This document shows, in pieces, positions 48,327 through 57,036 of a DNA stretch of 64,000 bases. How positions within the stretch are numbered: the first letter of the stretch is position 1; every line of letters begins with the position of its first letter. Made by a program: the position numbers and the translations under genes. Where the stretch lies: assembly GCF_016278775.1 (NCBI RefSeq), contig NZ_JADQBF010000013.1, positions 1-64,000 of the forward strand. Reading direction: 5' to 3'. The notes below the pieces were generated by a model that saw nothing but the letters and a program-made list of their open reading frames with translations, did no database searches and had not been told where the DNA came from. The stretch comes from Demequina sp. (GTDB taxonomy: Bacteria > Actinomycetota > Actinomycetes > Actinomycetales > Demequinaceae).

Positions 48327-48809
48327 CTACGCGTCGGCAGACTCCATGGTCCGATTCGGGATCCGACAGGAGTTCTCCCGGCGCACCCTCGCCACGAAGG
48401 CCCATCCGAGCAGCGCGATTGCTCCGATTGCCAGGTAGGGCTGGATGGGCGCAAAGTACTGAATCGCTCCCGTGTAGCCGAGCGCGACGAGCACAAGCTT
48501 GTTGCACACGGGGCATCCCACCGCAAAGAACGTCACGAGGCCGCCAGCCCAGCCGAGCCGCCCCTCGCGCTTTCTGGGCGCCGTATCGGGGCCCGCCACG
48601 TAGGTGGCAGCGACCAGCCCCGCGAGGATGGAACTCACCACGAGCGCGCCGCCAGCCCACCACGTCGGCTCTATCTCCCGGCCAAAGATCGGGTTGTCAA
48701 TGAGCGCGGTGGGCAAGGCGATGAAGAGGTAGGTCGCGACTGCCGTGGCAAGGGCGAACCACCATCGCTTCGCGGTCCAACGGCTGAGCTCGGTGAGGAA
48801 GAGACGCAT
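48327..48809 (-). CDS. Membrane protein with a GCPVCNK motif
   Basis: The 160-residue protein has about four membrane helices. The most notable feature is FFAVGCPVCNKLVLVALG, with Cys99 and Cys102 in a CxxC arrangement at the start of a membrane segment. I have seen this pattern only in uncharacterised membrane proteins. A metal or thiol-redox role is a guess, supported by the CsoR-like palindrome over its promoter. OsmC lies directly upstream on the same strand. Confidence 0.7.
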   Translation of the reverse strand: MRLFLTELSRWTAKRWWFALATAVATYLFIALPTALIDNPIFGREIEPTWWAGGALVVSSILAGLVAATYVAGPDTAPRKREGRLGWAGGLVTFFAVGCPVCNKLVLVALGYTGAIQYFAPIQPYLAIGAIALLGWAFVARVRRENSCRIPNRTMESADA

Positions 48810-48815
48810 CCGAGC

Positions 48816-48834
48816 ACTATACCCCGGGTGGTAT
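48816..48834 (-). promoter_or_regulatory. Leaderless -10 hexamer overlapped by a CsoR-like palindrome
   Basis: On the minus strand TATAGT (48816-48821) ends 6 nt before ATG 48809. ATACCCCGGGTGGTAT (48819-48834) overlaps it: ATACC/GGTAT arms around a GC-rich centre, similar to operators of CsoR-type metal/thiol repressors. Confidence 0.5.
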
Positions 48835-48841
48835 GCGCTCT

Positions 48842-49270
48842 CTACGCGAGCGAGACCTCTTCCAACTCGATCGTCGTGCCAGCAAGCGCCTGTGACACGG
48901 GGCAGGCACCCTTGACCTCTTCTGCCAGGGTCGCGAACTCTGAGGCATCAAGGCCTGGGATGTCTGCGGACACGCTCAAGCGGATGAGCGTGATGCCCTC
49001 GCCAGGCACGAACGTCACCTTCGCGTGCACGTAGATCGAGTGTGCGACCAAGTCCTTGTCGCCGAGTGCGTGCGACATCGCCATCGAGTAGCAGGTCGAC
49101 AGTGCCGCGCCGATGAGTTCCTCCGGCGTGGTCGTGGAGCCGGAGCCCTCGGACCGTGCCTTCCACGAGGTGCCGAAGGTGCCGAGGCCAGACGACACCA
49201 GCGTGGTGGTGCCCGAGCCCTCAGGCAGTGTTCCGGACCAGTGTGCCTTTGCTGTGCTGACGACGCTCAT
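48842..49270 (-). CDS. OsmC/Ohr-family peroxiredoxin
   Basis: OsmC-type enzymes reduce organic peroxides. The 142-residue protein has both conserved cysteines, in ALSTCYSMAMSHAL and VKGACPVSQAL, and the N-terminal TPEELIGAA segment that precedes the first Cys. ATG 49270 is preferred over an upstream start because GAGGAG precedes it. The membrane Cys protein follows 32 nt downstream, consistent with a thiol or peroxide theme. Confidence 0.9.
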   Translation of the reverse strand: MSVVSTAKAHWSGTLPEGSGTTTLVSSGLGTFGTSWKARSEGSGSTTTPEELIGAALSTCYSMAMSHALGDKDLVAHSIYVHAKVTFVPGEGITLIRLSVSADIPGLDASEFATLAEEVKGACPVSQALAGTTIELEEVSLA

Positions 49271-49341
49271 GGTGCTCCTCACTCTGGGACGAACCCCCTC
49301 GAGTGGTGCAACGCGCGCTGGCTCGGCTCGCTTCCCCGGCG

Positions 49342-50742
49342 TCAGGCGTGAGTAGACGCACCCTTGTCTGCCGGGGTGTGCACCTGGGTGAGCAGCACGA
49401 GGCCAACGAGCACCACAAAGATGACGCCAAGGGTGCCCCAGATGGTGGCGCCGGTGATGTCAATGGTCAGGGCCCACATCGCGGGGGCGAGGAACGACGC
49501 CGCGCGGCCAGTAGTGGCGTACAGGCCAAAGATCTCGGCCTCCCTTCCCTTGGGACTGACACGAGCGAGCAGGGACCGGGATGCTGCCTGGGCCGGGCCT
49601 ACGCATGCGCTGAGCACGAGGCCAAGCACCCAGAAGGCCACTGCGCCGACCGCCTGCAGCGCCACCACGAGCACGCCGGACGCGACAATCACCGTCAGTG
49701 CCGCAAGGATGACTGTGCGCGGCCCCACCCTGTCATCGAATCTTCCAGCGATCACGGTCGATGCGCCCGCGATGAGGTTTGCGGCAATCCCGAACATCAT
49801 CACCTGCTCGTTCGAGAAGCCAAACGACTTCGCCGCAATGATCGCACCGAAGGTGAAGACTCCCGCCAAACCGTCCCGGTACACCGCCGACGCGAGCAGG
49901 AACCATAGCGTTGATCGCGCGTGGCGCCACAGGTCCTTGAGATCGTTCCACAGCACCACGTACCCCTGAAACAGCCCGACCGTGGGGCGGTCCGCGCGGG
50001 GAGCTTCGGGGACGAACACGAACACGGCCCAGCCGAAGAGGATCGTCCAGATGGCACAACCGACGGCGATCACACGGAATGCCATGCCGTTGGAGGTATC
50101 CATGCCCCACCAGTCGGCGCCCGTAGCCACCACCACAATGATCAGCGCCACGATGCCACCCATGTAGCCGAGACCCCACCCGAGCCCGGAGACCCGGCCG
50201 ACGGTCTTTGGCGTCGACACCTGGACCAGCATCGCGTTGTAGTTGACGCCCGCGATCTCGCTCATCACGCTACCGGCGGCGATGAGGCCAACCCCAAGCC
50301 AGAAGTACGAAGGCGCTGCCTGTACAAAGAACAGTCCGAACATGCTGGCCACCAGGAGTGCCGTGCTGACGCCGAGCCACGCCTTGCGCCGACCAGAAGC
50401 GTCGGCTCGCTGCCCCAAGACGGGAGCGAGGAGTGCGACGAACACGCCCGCAGCGGTGATGCCCCACCCCAGGCTGCTGGTCAGGTGCGCGATCGCGGCA
50501 TCATAATCCTCGTTGCCCTCCCCCAGGGGCACCAGCTCCGGATCAATGAAGCTGTCAGACGTCAAATAGAGGGCTGTGAAGACGAAGGTGATGATGACGG
50601 AGTTGAACGGTTGCGTGGCCCAGTCCCACATCGCCCACGCGACCACCCTGGACCGCGGAATCGGTGCCGAGGCATCGTCCCCTTCGAGAGGCATCGCGTC
50701 GCGGACGGAGGGCAGGTCTGAAGGATCGGCGCCTTTGCTCAT
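49342..50742 (-). CDS. UMF1/Atg22-type MFS transporter
   Basis: The 466-residue protein has about twelve membrane segments. Its N-terminal VVAWAMWDWATQPFNSVIIT and the loop GQRADASGRRKAWLG are typical of the UMF1 (Atg22-like) family, whose fungal members export amino acids from vacuoles; bacterial substrates are unknown. ATG 50742 is chosen for the MSKGADP start; longer frames upstream would run into the divergent hydrolase gene. A palindrome adjoins the start codon. Confidence 0.85.
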   Translation of the reverse strand: MSKGADPSDLPSVRDAMPLEGDDASAPIPRSRVVAWAMWDWATQPFNSVIITFVFTALYLTSDSFIDPELVPLGEGNEDYDAAIAHLTSSLGWGITAAGVFVALLAPVLGQRADASGRRKAWLGVSTALLVASMFGLFFVQAAPSYFWLGVGLIAAGSVMSEIAGVNYNAMLVQVSTPKTVGRVSGLGWGLGYMGGIVALIIVVVATGADWWGMDTSNGMAFRVIAVGCAIWTILFGWAVFVFVPEAPRADRPTVGLFQGYVVLWNDLKDLWRHARSTLWFLLASAVYRDGLAGVFTFGAIIAAKSFGFSNEQVMMFGIAANLIAGASTVIAGRFDDRVGPRTVILAALTVIVASGVLVVALQAVGAVAFWVLGLVLSACVGPAQAASRSLLARVSPKGREAEIFGLYATTGRAASFLAPAMWALTIDITGATIWGTLGVIFVVLVGLVLLTQVHTPADKGASTHA

Positions 50743-50755
50743 GCACACAGTGTGC
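50743..50755. promoter_or_regulatory. Palindrome abutting the MFS start codon
   Basis: GCACAC-A-GTGTGC is a perfect inverted repeat with a single central base, ending at the base before ATG 50742. The hexamer CACACT 6 nt before the ATG could be a weak -10, so a bound repressor would cover the predicted transcription start. Confidence 0.45.
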
Positions 50756-50811
50756 CCGTTTCTCGTGAACAAACGGTTGCGAAGCGTCGGCATGTGGCCA
50801 CTCGGGCCCGA

Positions 50812-50817
50812 TAGCCT
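50812..50817 (+). promoter_or_regulatory. -10 hexamer positioned for leaderless hydrolase gene
   Basis: TAGCCT ends exactly 6 nt before ATG 50824, with no ribosome site between. Confidence 0.5.
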
Positions 50818-50823
50818 GCCGCT

Positions 50824-51753
50824 ATGGGCGATTTCCTTCACAACTGGGCGGCGGACATCTTGCCTGGTTATGAGCAGTCGGCGATCGACCCCATCACCTT
50901 GGTGCGCCCCGTTGACCAATCCCCTGCACCTCGCAGCGTGGTGCTTCATGTGCACGGCTACAACGACTACTTCTTCCAAGCCCACCTGGCGAGGGCATTC
51001 GCCGATGCGGGCCACGCGTTCTACGCCGCAGACCTGGCGCGGGCCGGGCGGTCGCTCAAGACGGGTGACGTGCCGCATTACATGGATGACATCTCCGAGC
51101 AGGGGGACGACATCGCGCTCGCCACCCAGGCCGTCGCGGCCGCACACCCCGGCCTGCCGCTCGTCGTTCATGCCCACTCGACCGGCGGACTCGCGGCCGC
51201 CATCTGGGCCGCGGAGCGTCCCCATCCAGCGCTCGCCGGGCTCATCCTCGACTCACCCTTGTTCGGAACGCTGCTCACGCGTTGGCAGCGCACTCGCGCA
51301 CTCGCACTCCCAGTGGTCGCCGCGAGAAGCCCCTTAGCCATCGTGTCCTCAGGGCCGTCGTTGTACGCCCAACGTCAACACGTTTCCGGCGGCGGCCGCT
51401 GGCAGTTCGACTTCGAGCTCAAGCGCCCGGAAGGGGTGCCGATCCGGGCGGCGTGGCTCGCGGCCGCGCGCCGCGCACGCGCGCGGGTCGCTCGGGGTTT
51501 GCACGTACAGGTGCCCGTACTGGTCGCCAGGTCCGACTCGTGCGGCCCCGACACTCCTGACAACCCGCTCCTTGACCACCAAGACACCGTGATCGACGTC
51601 GGCCAGATTGCTCGGCTGGCGCCTCGCATCGGGGACCGGGTGCAAGAACTCGTCATCCCCGGCGGGGTGCACGAGCTCTCCCTATCAAGGGACGAGCCTC
51701 GCGAACTCTATCTCGGGTCAGTGATGCGCTGGATGGATAGTGTGGTCGTATGA
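50824..51753 (+). CDS. Alpha/beta hydrolase (serine aminopeptidase/lysophospholipase type)
   Basis: The 309-residue cytoplasmic hydrolase has the oxyanion region HVHGYNDYFFQAHLARAF and nucleophile Ser in HAHSTGG; an acidic residue and His follow in VARSDSCGPDTPDNPL and PGGVHELSLSRDEP. It resembles monoacylglycerol or lysophospholipid hydrolases (Hydrolase_4). Its partner downstream is a glycerophosphodiesterase, and together they could clear deacylated phospholipids; this is inference. The stop overlaps the next ATG by 4 nt. Confidence 0.85.
   Translation: MGDFLHNWAADILPGYEQSAIDPITLVRPVDQSPAPRSVVLHVHGYNDYFFQAHLARAFADAGHAFYAADLARAGRSLKTGDVPHYMDDISEQGDDIALATQAVAAAHPGLPLVVHAHSTGGLAAAIWAAERPHPALAGLILDSPLFGTLLTRWQRTRALALPVVAARSPLAIVSSGPSLYAQRQHVSGGGRWQFDFELKRPEGVPIRAAWLAAARRARARVARGLHVQVPVLVARSDSCGPDTPDNPLLDHQDTVIDVGQIARLAPRIGDRVQELVIPGGVHELSLSRDEPRELYLGSVMRWMDSVVV
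51738..51743 (+). promoter_or_regulatory. -10 hexamer positioned for leaderless GDPD gene
   Basis: TAGTGT, inside the end of the hydrolase gene, ends exactly 6 nt before ATG 51750. This could give the GDPD gene its own transcript in addition to read-through. Confidence 0.4.
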
Positions 51754-52517
51754 CTGCGCATCCCTACTTTGACAAGAGTGGCTCCTTCGCCGCGCTCGCC
51801 CACAGGGGATTCTCGCTCGACGGGCTCGAGAACTCGATGCTCGCGTTCCAGGCGGCGGTGGACATGGGCTACCGCTACGTCGAGACGGACGCTCACGGCA
51901 CCGCCGACGGAGTAGCCGTCGCTCTGCACGACGAGTCCCTCGACCGCACGACGGACGGCAAGGGCTTCGTGGCCGACCTGCCGTGGGCGCGGGTGAAGTT
52001 GGCACGGATTGGCGGCAAGGAGCCGGTGCCGATGCTCGAGGACATCCTCGGCACCTGGCCGACGCTACGCGTCAACATCGATGTGAAGGCGGAGTCTGGC
52101 ATCGTCCCCATCGCCGACGCTATCGAGAAGACCGGCGCCCACGATCGGGTGTGCATCGCCTCGTTTTCCACCGCCAGGCGGGCGGCGACTGTCGCGCGGC
52201 TCAGCCGCCCTGTGGCAACCTCGGCTGGCACGAGGGAGGCCGCGGCATTCTTTGTCGGGGGTCTTGCGGGCGCCAACGTTGCGGGGGCGCTGCGTTCCGT
52301 CGACGCCCTGCAGATACCCACCTCCGCTGGACCGGTGGCCCTGCTCACGGAGCGGCACCTGAGCGCAGCACACGCGGCCGGCAAGCTCGTGCACGTGTGG
52401 ACGATCAACGATCCTGAACAGATGGCTCGGCTGCTCGACCTCGGCGTCGACGGCATGGTGACCGACCGCGCGGACCTGCTCAAGGAGCTGCTCGTATCCC
52501 GCGGAAAGTGGGAGTGA
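51750..52517 (+). CDS. glpQ: Glycerophosphodiester phosphodiesterase
   Basis: GDPD enzymes split glycerophosphodiesters into glycerol 3-phosphate and an alcohol. The 255-residue TIM barrel has the N-terminal AALAHRGFSLDGLENSMLAF (catalytic His/Arg), ETDAHGTADGVAVALHDESL (metal Glu/Asp and His) and the C-terminal VWTINDPEQMARLLDLGVDG. No signal peptide is visible, so it is cytoplasmic. It converges on putA with a 14-bp gap. Confidence 0.92.
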   Translation: MTAHPYFDKSGSFAALAHRGFSLDGLENSMLAFQAAVDMGYRYVETDAHGTADGVAVALHDESLDRTTDGKGFVADLPWARVKLARIGGKEPVPMLEDILGTWPTLRVNIDVKAESGIVPIADAIEKTGAHDRVCIASFSTARRAATVARLSRPVATSAGTREAAAFFVGGLAGANVAGALRSVDALQIPTSAGPVALLTERHLSAAHAAGKLVHVWTINDPEQMARLLDLGVDGMVTDRADLLKELLVSRGKWE

Positions 52518-52531
52518 CGGCTGCGCGTCAG

Positions 52532-55500
52532 CTACAACGTCCGCGCCACCTCGCGCGCCGCCTCGAACGGCGTTCCAAAGCGGTGCGTCGTGATTGACAC
52601 GGCTTGCTCCCTCAGGAACGGCATCAACTCAAGCGTCGGATTGCCGGTCGCGCGGTGAGCGAAAACGGCGGCCCTGGCCGTGCCATTTGACGCGCCGTCG
52701 CCCTCAGCCACGAGCCTGATGCGTCCGCCAAGGTGCTGCTCTGCGCGGCGAAGGCACGCGTCCCACGGCTCGACGCGCATCGTCACGCCCTCTGCGTCCA
52801 ACGCTTCGGCCAGCCCCGCCGGTAGCGGCCCAGGAGCTGACACCACGCCACGGCCTCCCGCCCGAACCCTGGCGGCACACACCCTGACGAGCGCGTCTGC
52901 GGAGGCGGAGCCGTCCCACCGAATGTCCGTGTCGGCTGGCGCGTAGCGCAGGGCGTTGACCTCCGACGTCAGCCCGGTGCGATCGATGGCCGTGCCGTAC
53001 TGCCTGATCCATTCCTGGGCGTCGTCCACGGCAGCAGCGTGAACCCACGCGGGGGCTTCTACTCGCGCGAGGAACGATGTCAGGCGGTCTCCCACGGGCA
53101 GTTCGCGACTCGTAGCCGTTTCCTGCGGCTCCCAGTCGGTGAGCGCCTGAAGATAGTGCGGCCCCCCAGCCTTGTGCGTGGGACCGACCACAGACCGCTT
53201 CCAGCCACCAAAGGGCTGGCGTTGCACGATGGCCCCGGTGATGCCCCGATTGACGTAGGCATTGCCCGCCTCGACGGCGGCAAGCCACGCCTCGATCTCC
53301 GCCTTATCGAGCGAGTGGATCCCGGCGGTCAGGCCGTAGTCCACGGCGTTCTGCAGGGCGATCGCCTCCTCGAGGTTTGCCGCCACCATCATGCCGAGCA
53401 CGGGGCCGAAGCACTCTGTGGTGTGGAAGAAGGACCCTGGCGCGACGCCCTTCTTGAGCCCTGGCGTCCACGCGGTTCCCGTGCTGTCGAGGGCGCGCGG
53501 CTCGACCATCCAGCTTTCGCCGGGCTCGAGGGTTGTCAAGGCACGCTCCAACTTGCCGTGCACCGGCTCGATCACGGGTCCCATTTGGGTGGTGGGATCG
53601 TGAGCCGGCCCCGCCACGAGCGACGTCACGGCGTCCTCGAGTTGGGTCAAGAAGCGTCGCGACGTCGCGACGGATCCCACCGCGATCACGAGCGATGCGG
53701 CGGAACACTTCTGCCCGGCATGTCCGAAGGCGGAGGCAACGACGTCCCTCACGGCCAGGTCGACGTCGGCCGAAGGCGTCACAATGATGGAGTTCTTGCC
53801 GCTCGTCTCCGCGAACAGCCGCAGACCTGGGCGCAGGCTCAAGAAGCGCTCGGCGGTCTCATAGGCGCCGGTCAGGATCACCTGATCGATGCGCTCGTCA
53901 GTGATGAGCGGCTCGCCCATCACCTCTGCATCGATGTCGATGAGCCGGAGCGCGTCGTGGGGAATTCCCGCGGCCCACAGCACCTCGGCAAGAACGGCGC
54001 CGCACCGCGCCGACTGCCCGGCGGGCTTGAGCACTACCGCCGACCCTGCCGCGAGGGCGGCCAACGTGGACCCTGCCGGAATCGCGACGGGGAAGTTCCA
54101 CGGCGGCGTGACAAGTGTGACCCGGCGGGGTAACGGCGCGGCGCCAGGCATCGTCCATAGTTCGAGCGACCGCTCCGCGTAGTAGTGAGCGAAGTCGATC
54201 GCCTCCGAGACCTCCGGGTCCGCTTGGTCGATCGTCTTGCCAGCCTCGGACATCATCACCTCGATGAGTTCGGCCCGGCAGGACTCCAGGACGTCGCCGA
54301 CGCGGTGAAGCAGTGCCGCGCGAGCGTGCGGTGTCAGCGCCTGCCACGCTCCGGCGCCGGCATACGCTGCGGACACCTCCTCGTCGAGTCTGTCCGCGGT
54401 GTCGACCCGCGCGGCGTCGAGCGTCGCCTTGCCGGCCTGCGAAGACGACGCTTTCGCGAAGATGTCCGTTGCCCATGCCCGGTTCGCGGCGACGGAAGGG
54501 TCCGCGTCAGACGCGTTGGCGAACTCCTCCACCTTGTCCCGGGTGTCAGGGCGCGTTGCCGCGCGATGGGTGGGCGCCGCGGGATGGTCGACCACGTTCC
54601 AGGACTCGACGAATCGGCCTCGCTCGAGCTCGAATGCCTCTGGGTCGGCGGCCATGTCGTACAGCGATGACATGAAATTCTGCTTGCTTGCCACCTCCTC
54701 GAGGCGGCGCACGAGGTAAGCGAGAGCCACATCGAACTCGCGAGGGTGCACTACGGGCGTATAGAGGCGCAACGGCCCCACGTCGTCCGCGACCGCTCGC
54801 GCCACATGCTCGCCCATGCCCAGCAGCATCTCGAAATCGACGGCTTCACTCACGCCCCGCTCGGCAGCGGTGAGATGCGCGTGGGCGATGTCAAAGAGAT
54901 TGTGCCCTGCGATCCCGATGTGCACGGCACGCGTGCGCTCTGGAGTGAGCGCGTAGTCGACGAGGCGCTTGTAGTGGGCGTCTGACTCGACCTTCGAGTG
55001 CCACGTGGCGAGCGGCCAGCCGTGAAGCTCCGCATCGACCCTTTCCATCGACAGGTTGGCCCCCTTGACCAACCGCACCTTGATGGGGGCTCCCCCACGG
55101 CCGACGCGCGCGGCGGCCCACTCCTGCAGGCGCACCATCGCGCCCATGGAGTCCGGCAGGTAGGCCTGCAGCACGATCCCAGCGGTCAGAGACGCGAACT
55201 CGTCCTCATCAAGCAAGGCCGTGAACACGGCCACGGTGAGATCGAGATCCCTGTACTCCTCCATGTCGAGGTTGATGAAGGCGCCGGTCGCCTCCACTGC
55301 CGTGCGGAACAGCGGCCTCAACGTATCGACGATCTGCGCCACGTTCTGCTCGAAGGCCCACGGGTTGTGCGGCGCCACGGCGGCCGACACTTTGAGGGAC
55401 ATGTAGTCAACGTCCGGCCTCTTGAGCAGCGCGGCGGTGCGCTCGAGACGCCGCGCGGCTTCTGCCTGGCCCAGCACTGCCTCACCCAACAGGTTGATGT

Positions 55501-55942
55501 TGAGGCGGTGTCCGTCTGCCCGCAATCGTCCAAGGGCGGGGCCGAGTCGCTTGGGAGTGGCATCGACCACCAGGTGAGACACCATGAGCCGCACGGTGCG
55601 TCTGGCCACCGCCACGACCACGGTGGGCACGACGCGGGACGCCCATGATCCCAGTCGGAGTAACACGCGCTGGTAGGCGGGGAGGAACCCGGCGTCGCGA
55701 TCGGCCATCGCACGGAAGCTCCTAGCGGCCACGCGCGTGTCCTCCGGACGAATCACCCCGTCAACGAACTGTGTGAGAAACGAGAGGCCGCCCTCCTCGC
55801 GAAGCATTCGCGCTAGCAGCGTCGCGGAGCCCTTGACCGGATGCGCCCTTGACCTGGCCAGCCACTCGCGCACCACGGCGGTGACCTCGTCAGGACCGTG
55901 CACGTGTGCCACACGGTGATTCGCCTCGGACGTCGGCTGCAT
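52532..55942 (-). CDS. putA: Bifunctional proline dehydrogenase / P5C dehydrogenase (PutA)
   Basis: PutA oxidises proline to glutamate in two steps. The 1136-residue protein carries an N-terminal PRODH barrel (residues about 80-420, with VRLVKGANLSMERVDAELHG and RTRAVHIGIAGHNLFDIA) and a P5C dehydrogenase domain with LVTPPWNFPVAIPAGSTLA, FAETSGKNSIIVT and the catalytic Cys near residue 744 in GHAGQKCSAAS. No N-terminal ribbon-helix-helix DNA-binding domain is present, so it is not self-regulating like E. coli PutA. AGGGAGA precedes the ATG. A divergent LysR gene is the likely regulator. Confidence 0.94.
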   Translation of the reverse strand: MQPTSEANHRVAHVHGPDEVTAVVREWLARSRAHPVKGSATLLARMLREEGGLSFLTQFVDGVIRPEDTRVAARSFRAMADRDAGFLPAYQRVLLRLGSWASRVVPTVVVAVARRTVRLMVSHLVVDATPKRLGPALGRLRADGHRLNINLLGEAVLGQAEAARRLERTAALLKRPDVDYMSLKVSAAVAPHNPWAFEQNVAQIVDTLRPLFRTAVEATGAFINLDMEEYRDLDLTVAVFTALLDEDEFASLTAGIVLQAYLPDSMGAMVRLQEWAAARVGRGGAPIKVRLVKGANLSMERVDAELHGWPLATWHSKVESDAHYKRLVDYALTPERTRAVHIGIAGHNLFDIAHAHLTAAERGVSEAVDFEMLLGMGEHVARAVADDVGPLRLYTPVVHPREFDVALAYLVRRLEEVASKQNFMSSLYDMAADPEAFELERGRFVESWNVVDHPAAPTHRAATRPDTRDKVEEFANASDADPSVAANRAWATDIFAKASSSQAGKATLDAARVDTADRLDEEVSAAYAGAGAWQALTPHARAALLHRVGDVLESCRAELIEVMMSEAGKTIDQADPEVSEAIDFAHYYAERSLELWTMPGAAPLPRRVTLVTPPWNFPVAIPAGSTLAALAAGSAVVLKPAGQSARCGAVLAEVLWAAGIPHDALRLIDIDAEVMGEPLITDERIDQVILTGAYETAERFLSLRPGLRLFAETSGKNSIIVTPSADVDLAVRDVVASAFGHAGQKCSAASLVIAVGSVATSRRFLTQLEDAVTSLVAGPAHDPTTQMGPVIEPVHGKLERALTTLEPGESWMVEPRALDSTGTAWTPGLKKGVAPGSFFHTTECFGPVLGMMVAANLEEAIALQNAVDYGLTAGIHSLDKAEIEAWLAAVEAGNAYVNRGITGAIVQRQPFGGWKRSVVGPTHKAGGPHYLQALTDWEPQETATSRELPVGDRLTSFLARVEAPAWVHAAAVDDAQEWIRQYGTAIDRTGLTSEVNALRYAPADTDIRWDGSASADALVRVCAARVRAGGRGVVSAPGPLPAGLAEALDAEGVTMRVEPWDACLRRAEQHLGGRIRLVAEGDGASNGTARAAVFAHRATGNPTLELMPFLREQAVSITTHRFGTPFEAAREVARTL

Positions 55943-56043
55943 CGAGTCTCCCTTCGAACCCTGTGGCCAGTGTGCGCCGCCATCTTGATCAGCACCAGTT
56001 CACATTCATCACCACAACCATGCAGACCTGCTTAACTATCACC

Positions 56044-56973
56044 ATGCTCGATCTCACGGGACTTGCCATGTTGCGAGAGTTTGCGGTGCGCGGCACCCTC
56101 GCGGCCACCGCCGAGGCGATGGGCTACTCGCCCTCGGCCATCTCACAGCAGCTGGCGGCACTTGAGCGACAGGCGGGAGTGCCGCTTACCGTAAGAACTG
56201 GTCGACGTTTGCGGCTCACGCCCGCCGGGGAGCGCCTTGTGACCCACGCCGACGCCGTGCTCGCGACCCTCGAAGAGGCACAGGCCGAGTTGCGGTTGAA
56301 CCGGGAGTCCGTCAGGGGAACGGTCAAACTTGCCGTCTTTCAGTCCGCCGCTCTCGCGCTCGTACCGCCCGCCTTGCGAGCGATCCGGGCCGCTCATCCG
56401 AAATTGCGAGTGCTCGTGACGCAATCCGAGCCCGGCGCCGCTCTCGCGGACACGTGGGCGCGCGACTTCGATCTCGTCGTGGCGGAGGAGTATCCACATC
56501 ATTCCGCGCCTCACTACCCCCAAGTTGACCGTCGGCCGCTCGTCACCGACGAGCTCAGACTGTGTGTCGGTGGGCCGTGGGCGGATGCGACCACTCTTGC
56601 CGACGTCGCTGATGCGTCCTGGGTGATGGAGCCCCGAGGCACGGCGACCAGGCACTTCGCCGAGCAGGCGTGCCGCACCGCAGGCTTCGAACCGGACGTG
56701 CGGTTCGAGACGGCCGACCTTCAAGCCCACGTGCGTTTCATCGAGTCTGGACTGGCCGTCGGACTCCTCCCAGGGCTCATGTGGGGGCGAGGAGACATGG
56801 CGGCGCTTGCCCATCCCCTGCGGCCCGCCGCATACCGCACCGTTTTCACGGCGGCGCGTCGCTCATCCCGACACGACTCGGCCATCGCAGCGGTGAGGAC
56901 CGCTCTTGAACGCGCCGCCCAGGAGCTCAGCACCATGGCTGGCACGGCACCGTCCGTCGCCCCCTCGCTGTAA
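56044..56973 (+). CDS. LysR-family regulator, probably of putA
   Basis: The 309-residue LTTR has an N-terminal winged helix (LDLTGLAMLREFAVRGTLAA, YSPSAISQQLAALERQAG) and a periplasmic-binding-like effector domain. ATG 56044 puts the HTH at the very N-terminus as usual; ATG 56020 is possible, and the open frame extends further upstream into putA. A weak -10 (TTAACT) ends 6 nt before 56044. Divergence from putA by about 100 bp suggests control by proline or a related amino acid; this is inference. Confidence 0.86.
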   Translation: MLDLTGLAMLREFAVRGTLAATAEAMGYSPSAISQQLAALERQAGVPLTVRTGRRLRLTPAGERLVTHADAVLATLEEAQAELRLNRESVRGTVKLAVFQSAALALVPPALRAIRAAHPKLRVLVTQSEPGAALADTWARDFDLVVAEEYPHHSAPHYPQVDRRPLVTDELRLCVGGPWADATTLADVADASWVMEPRGTATRHFAEQACRTAGFEPDVRFETADLQAHVRFIESGLAVGLLPGLMWGRGDMAALAHPLRPAAYRTVFTAARRSSRHDSAIAAVRTALERAAQELSTMAGTAPSVAPSL

Positions 56974-57023
56974 TGGCAGCGCGGCTTCACATGCGTCGCA
57001 ACCGATGCGTGCCCGCGCTTGGG

Positions 57024-57029
57024 TAGGCT
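57024..57029 (+). promoter_or_regulatory. -10 hexamer positioned for leaderless SDR gene
   Basis: TAGGCT ends 7 nt before GTG 57037, with no ribosome site between. Confidence 0.45.
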
Positions 57030-57036
57030 CCTACGC

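Noticed and set aside
55906-56043. Longer N-terminus for the LysR protein, overlapping putA
   Set aside because: The extra residues precede the HTH where LysR proteins have none, there is no ribosome site, and the region is needed as the divergent promoter.
56978-57019. Terminator after the LysR gene (AGCGCGG / CCGCGCT)
   Set aside because: The 7-bp arms are separated by about 28 nt and no T tract follows; likely chance in GC-rich DNA.
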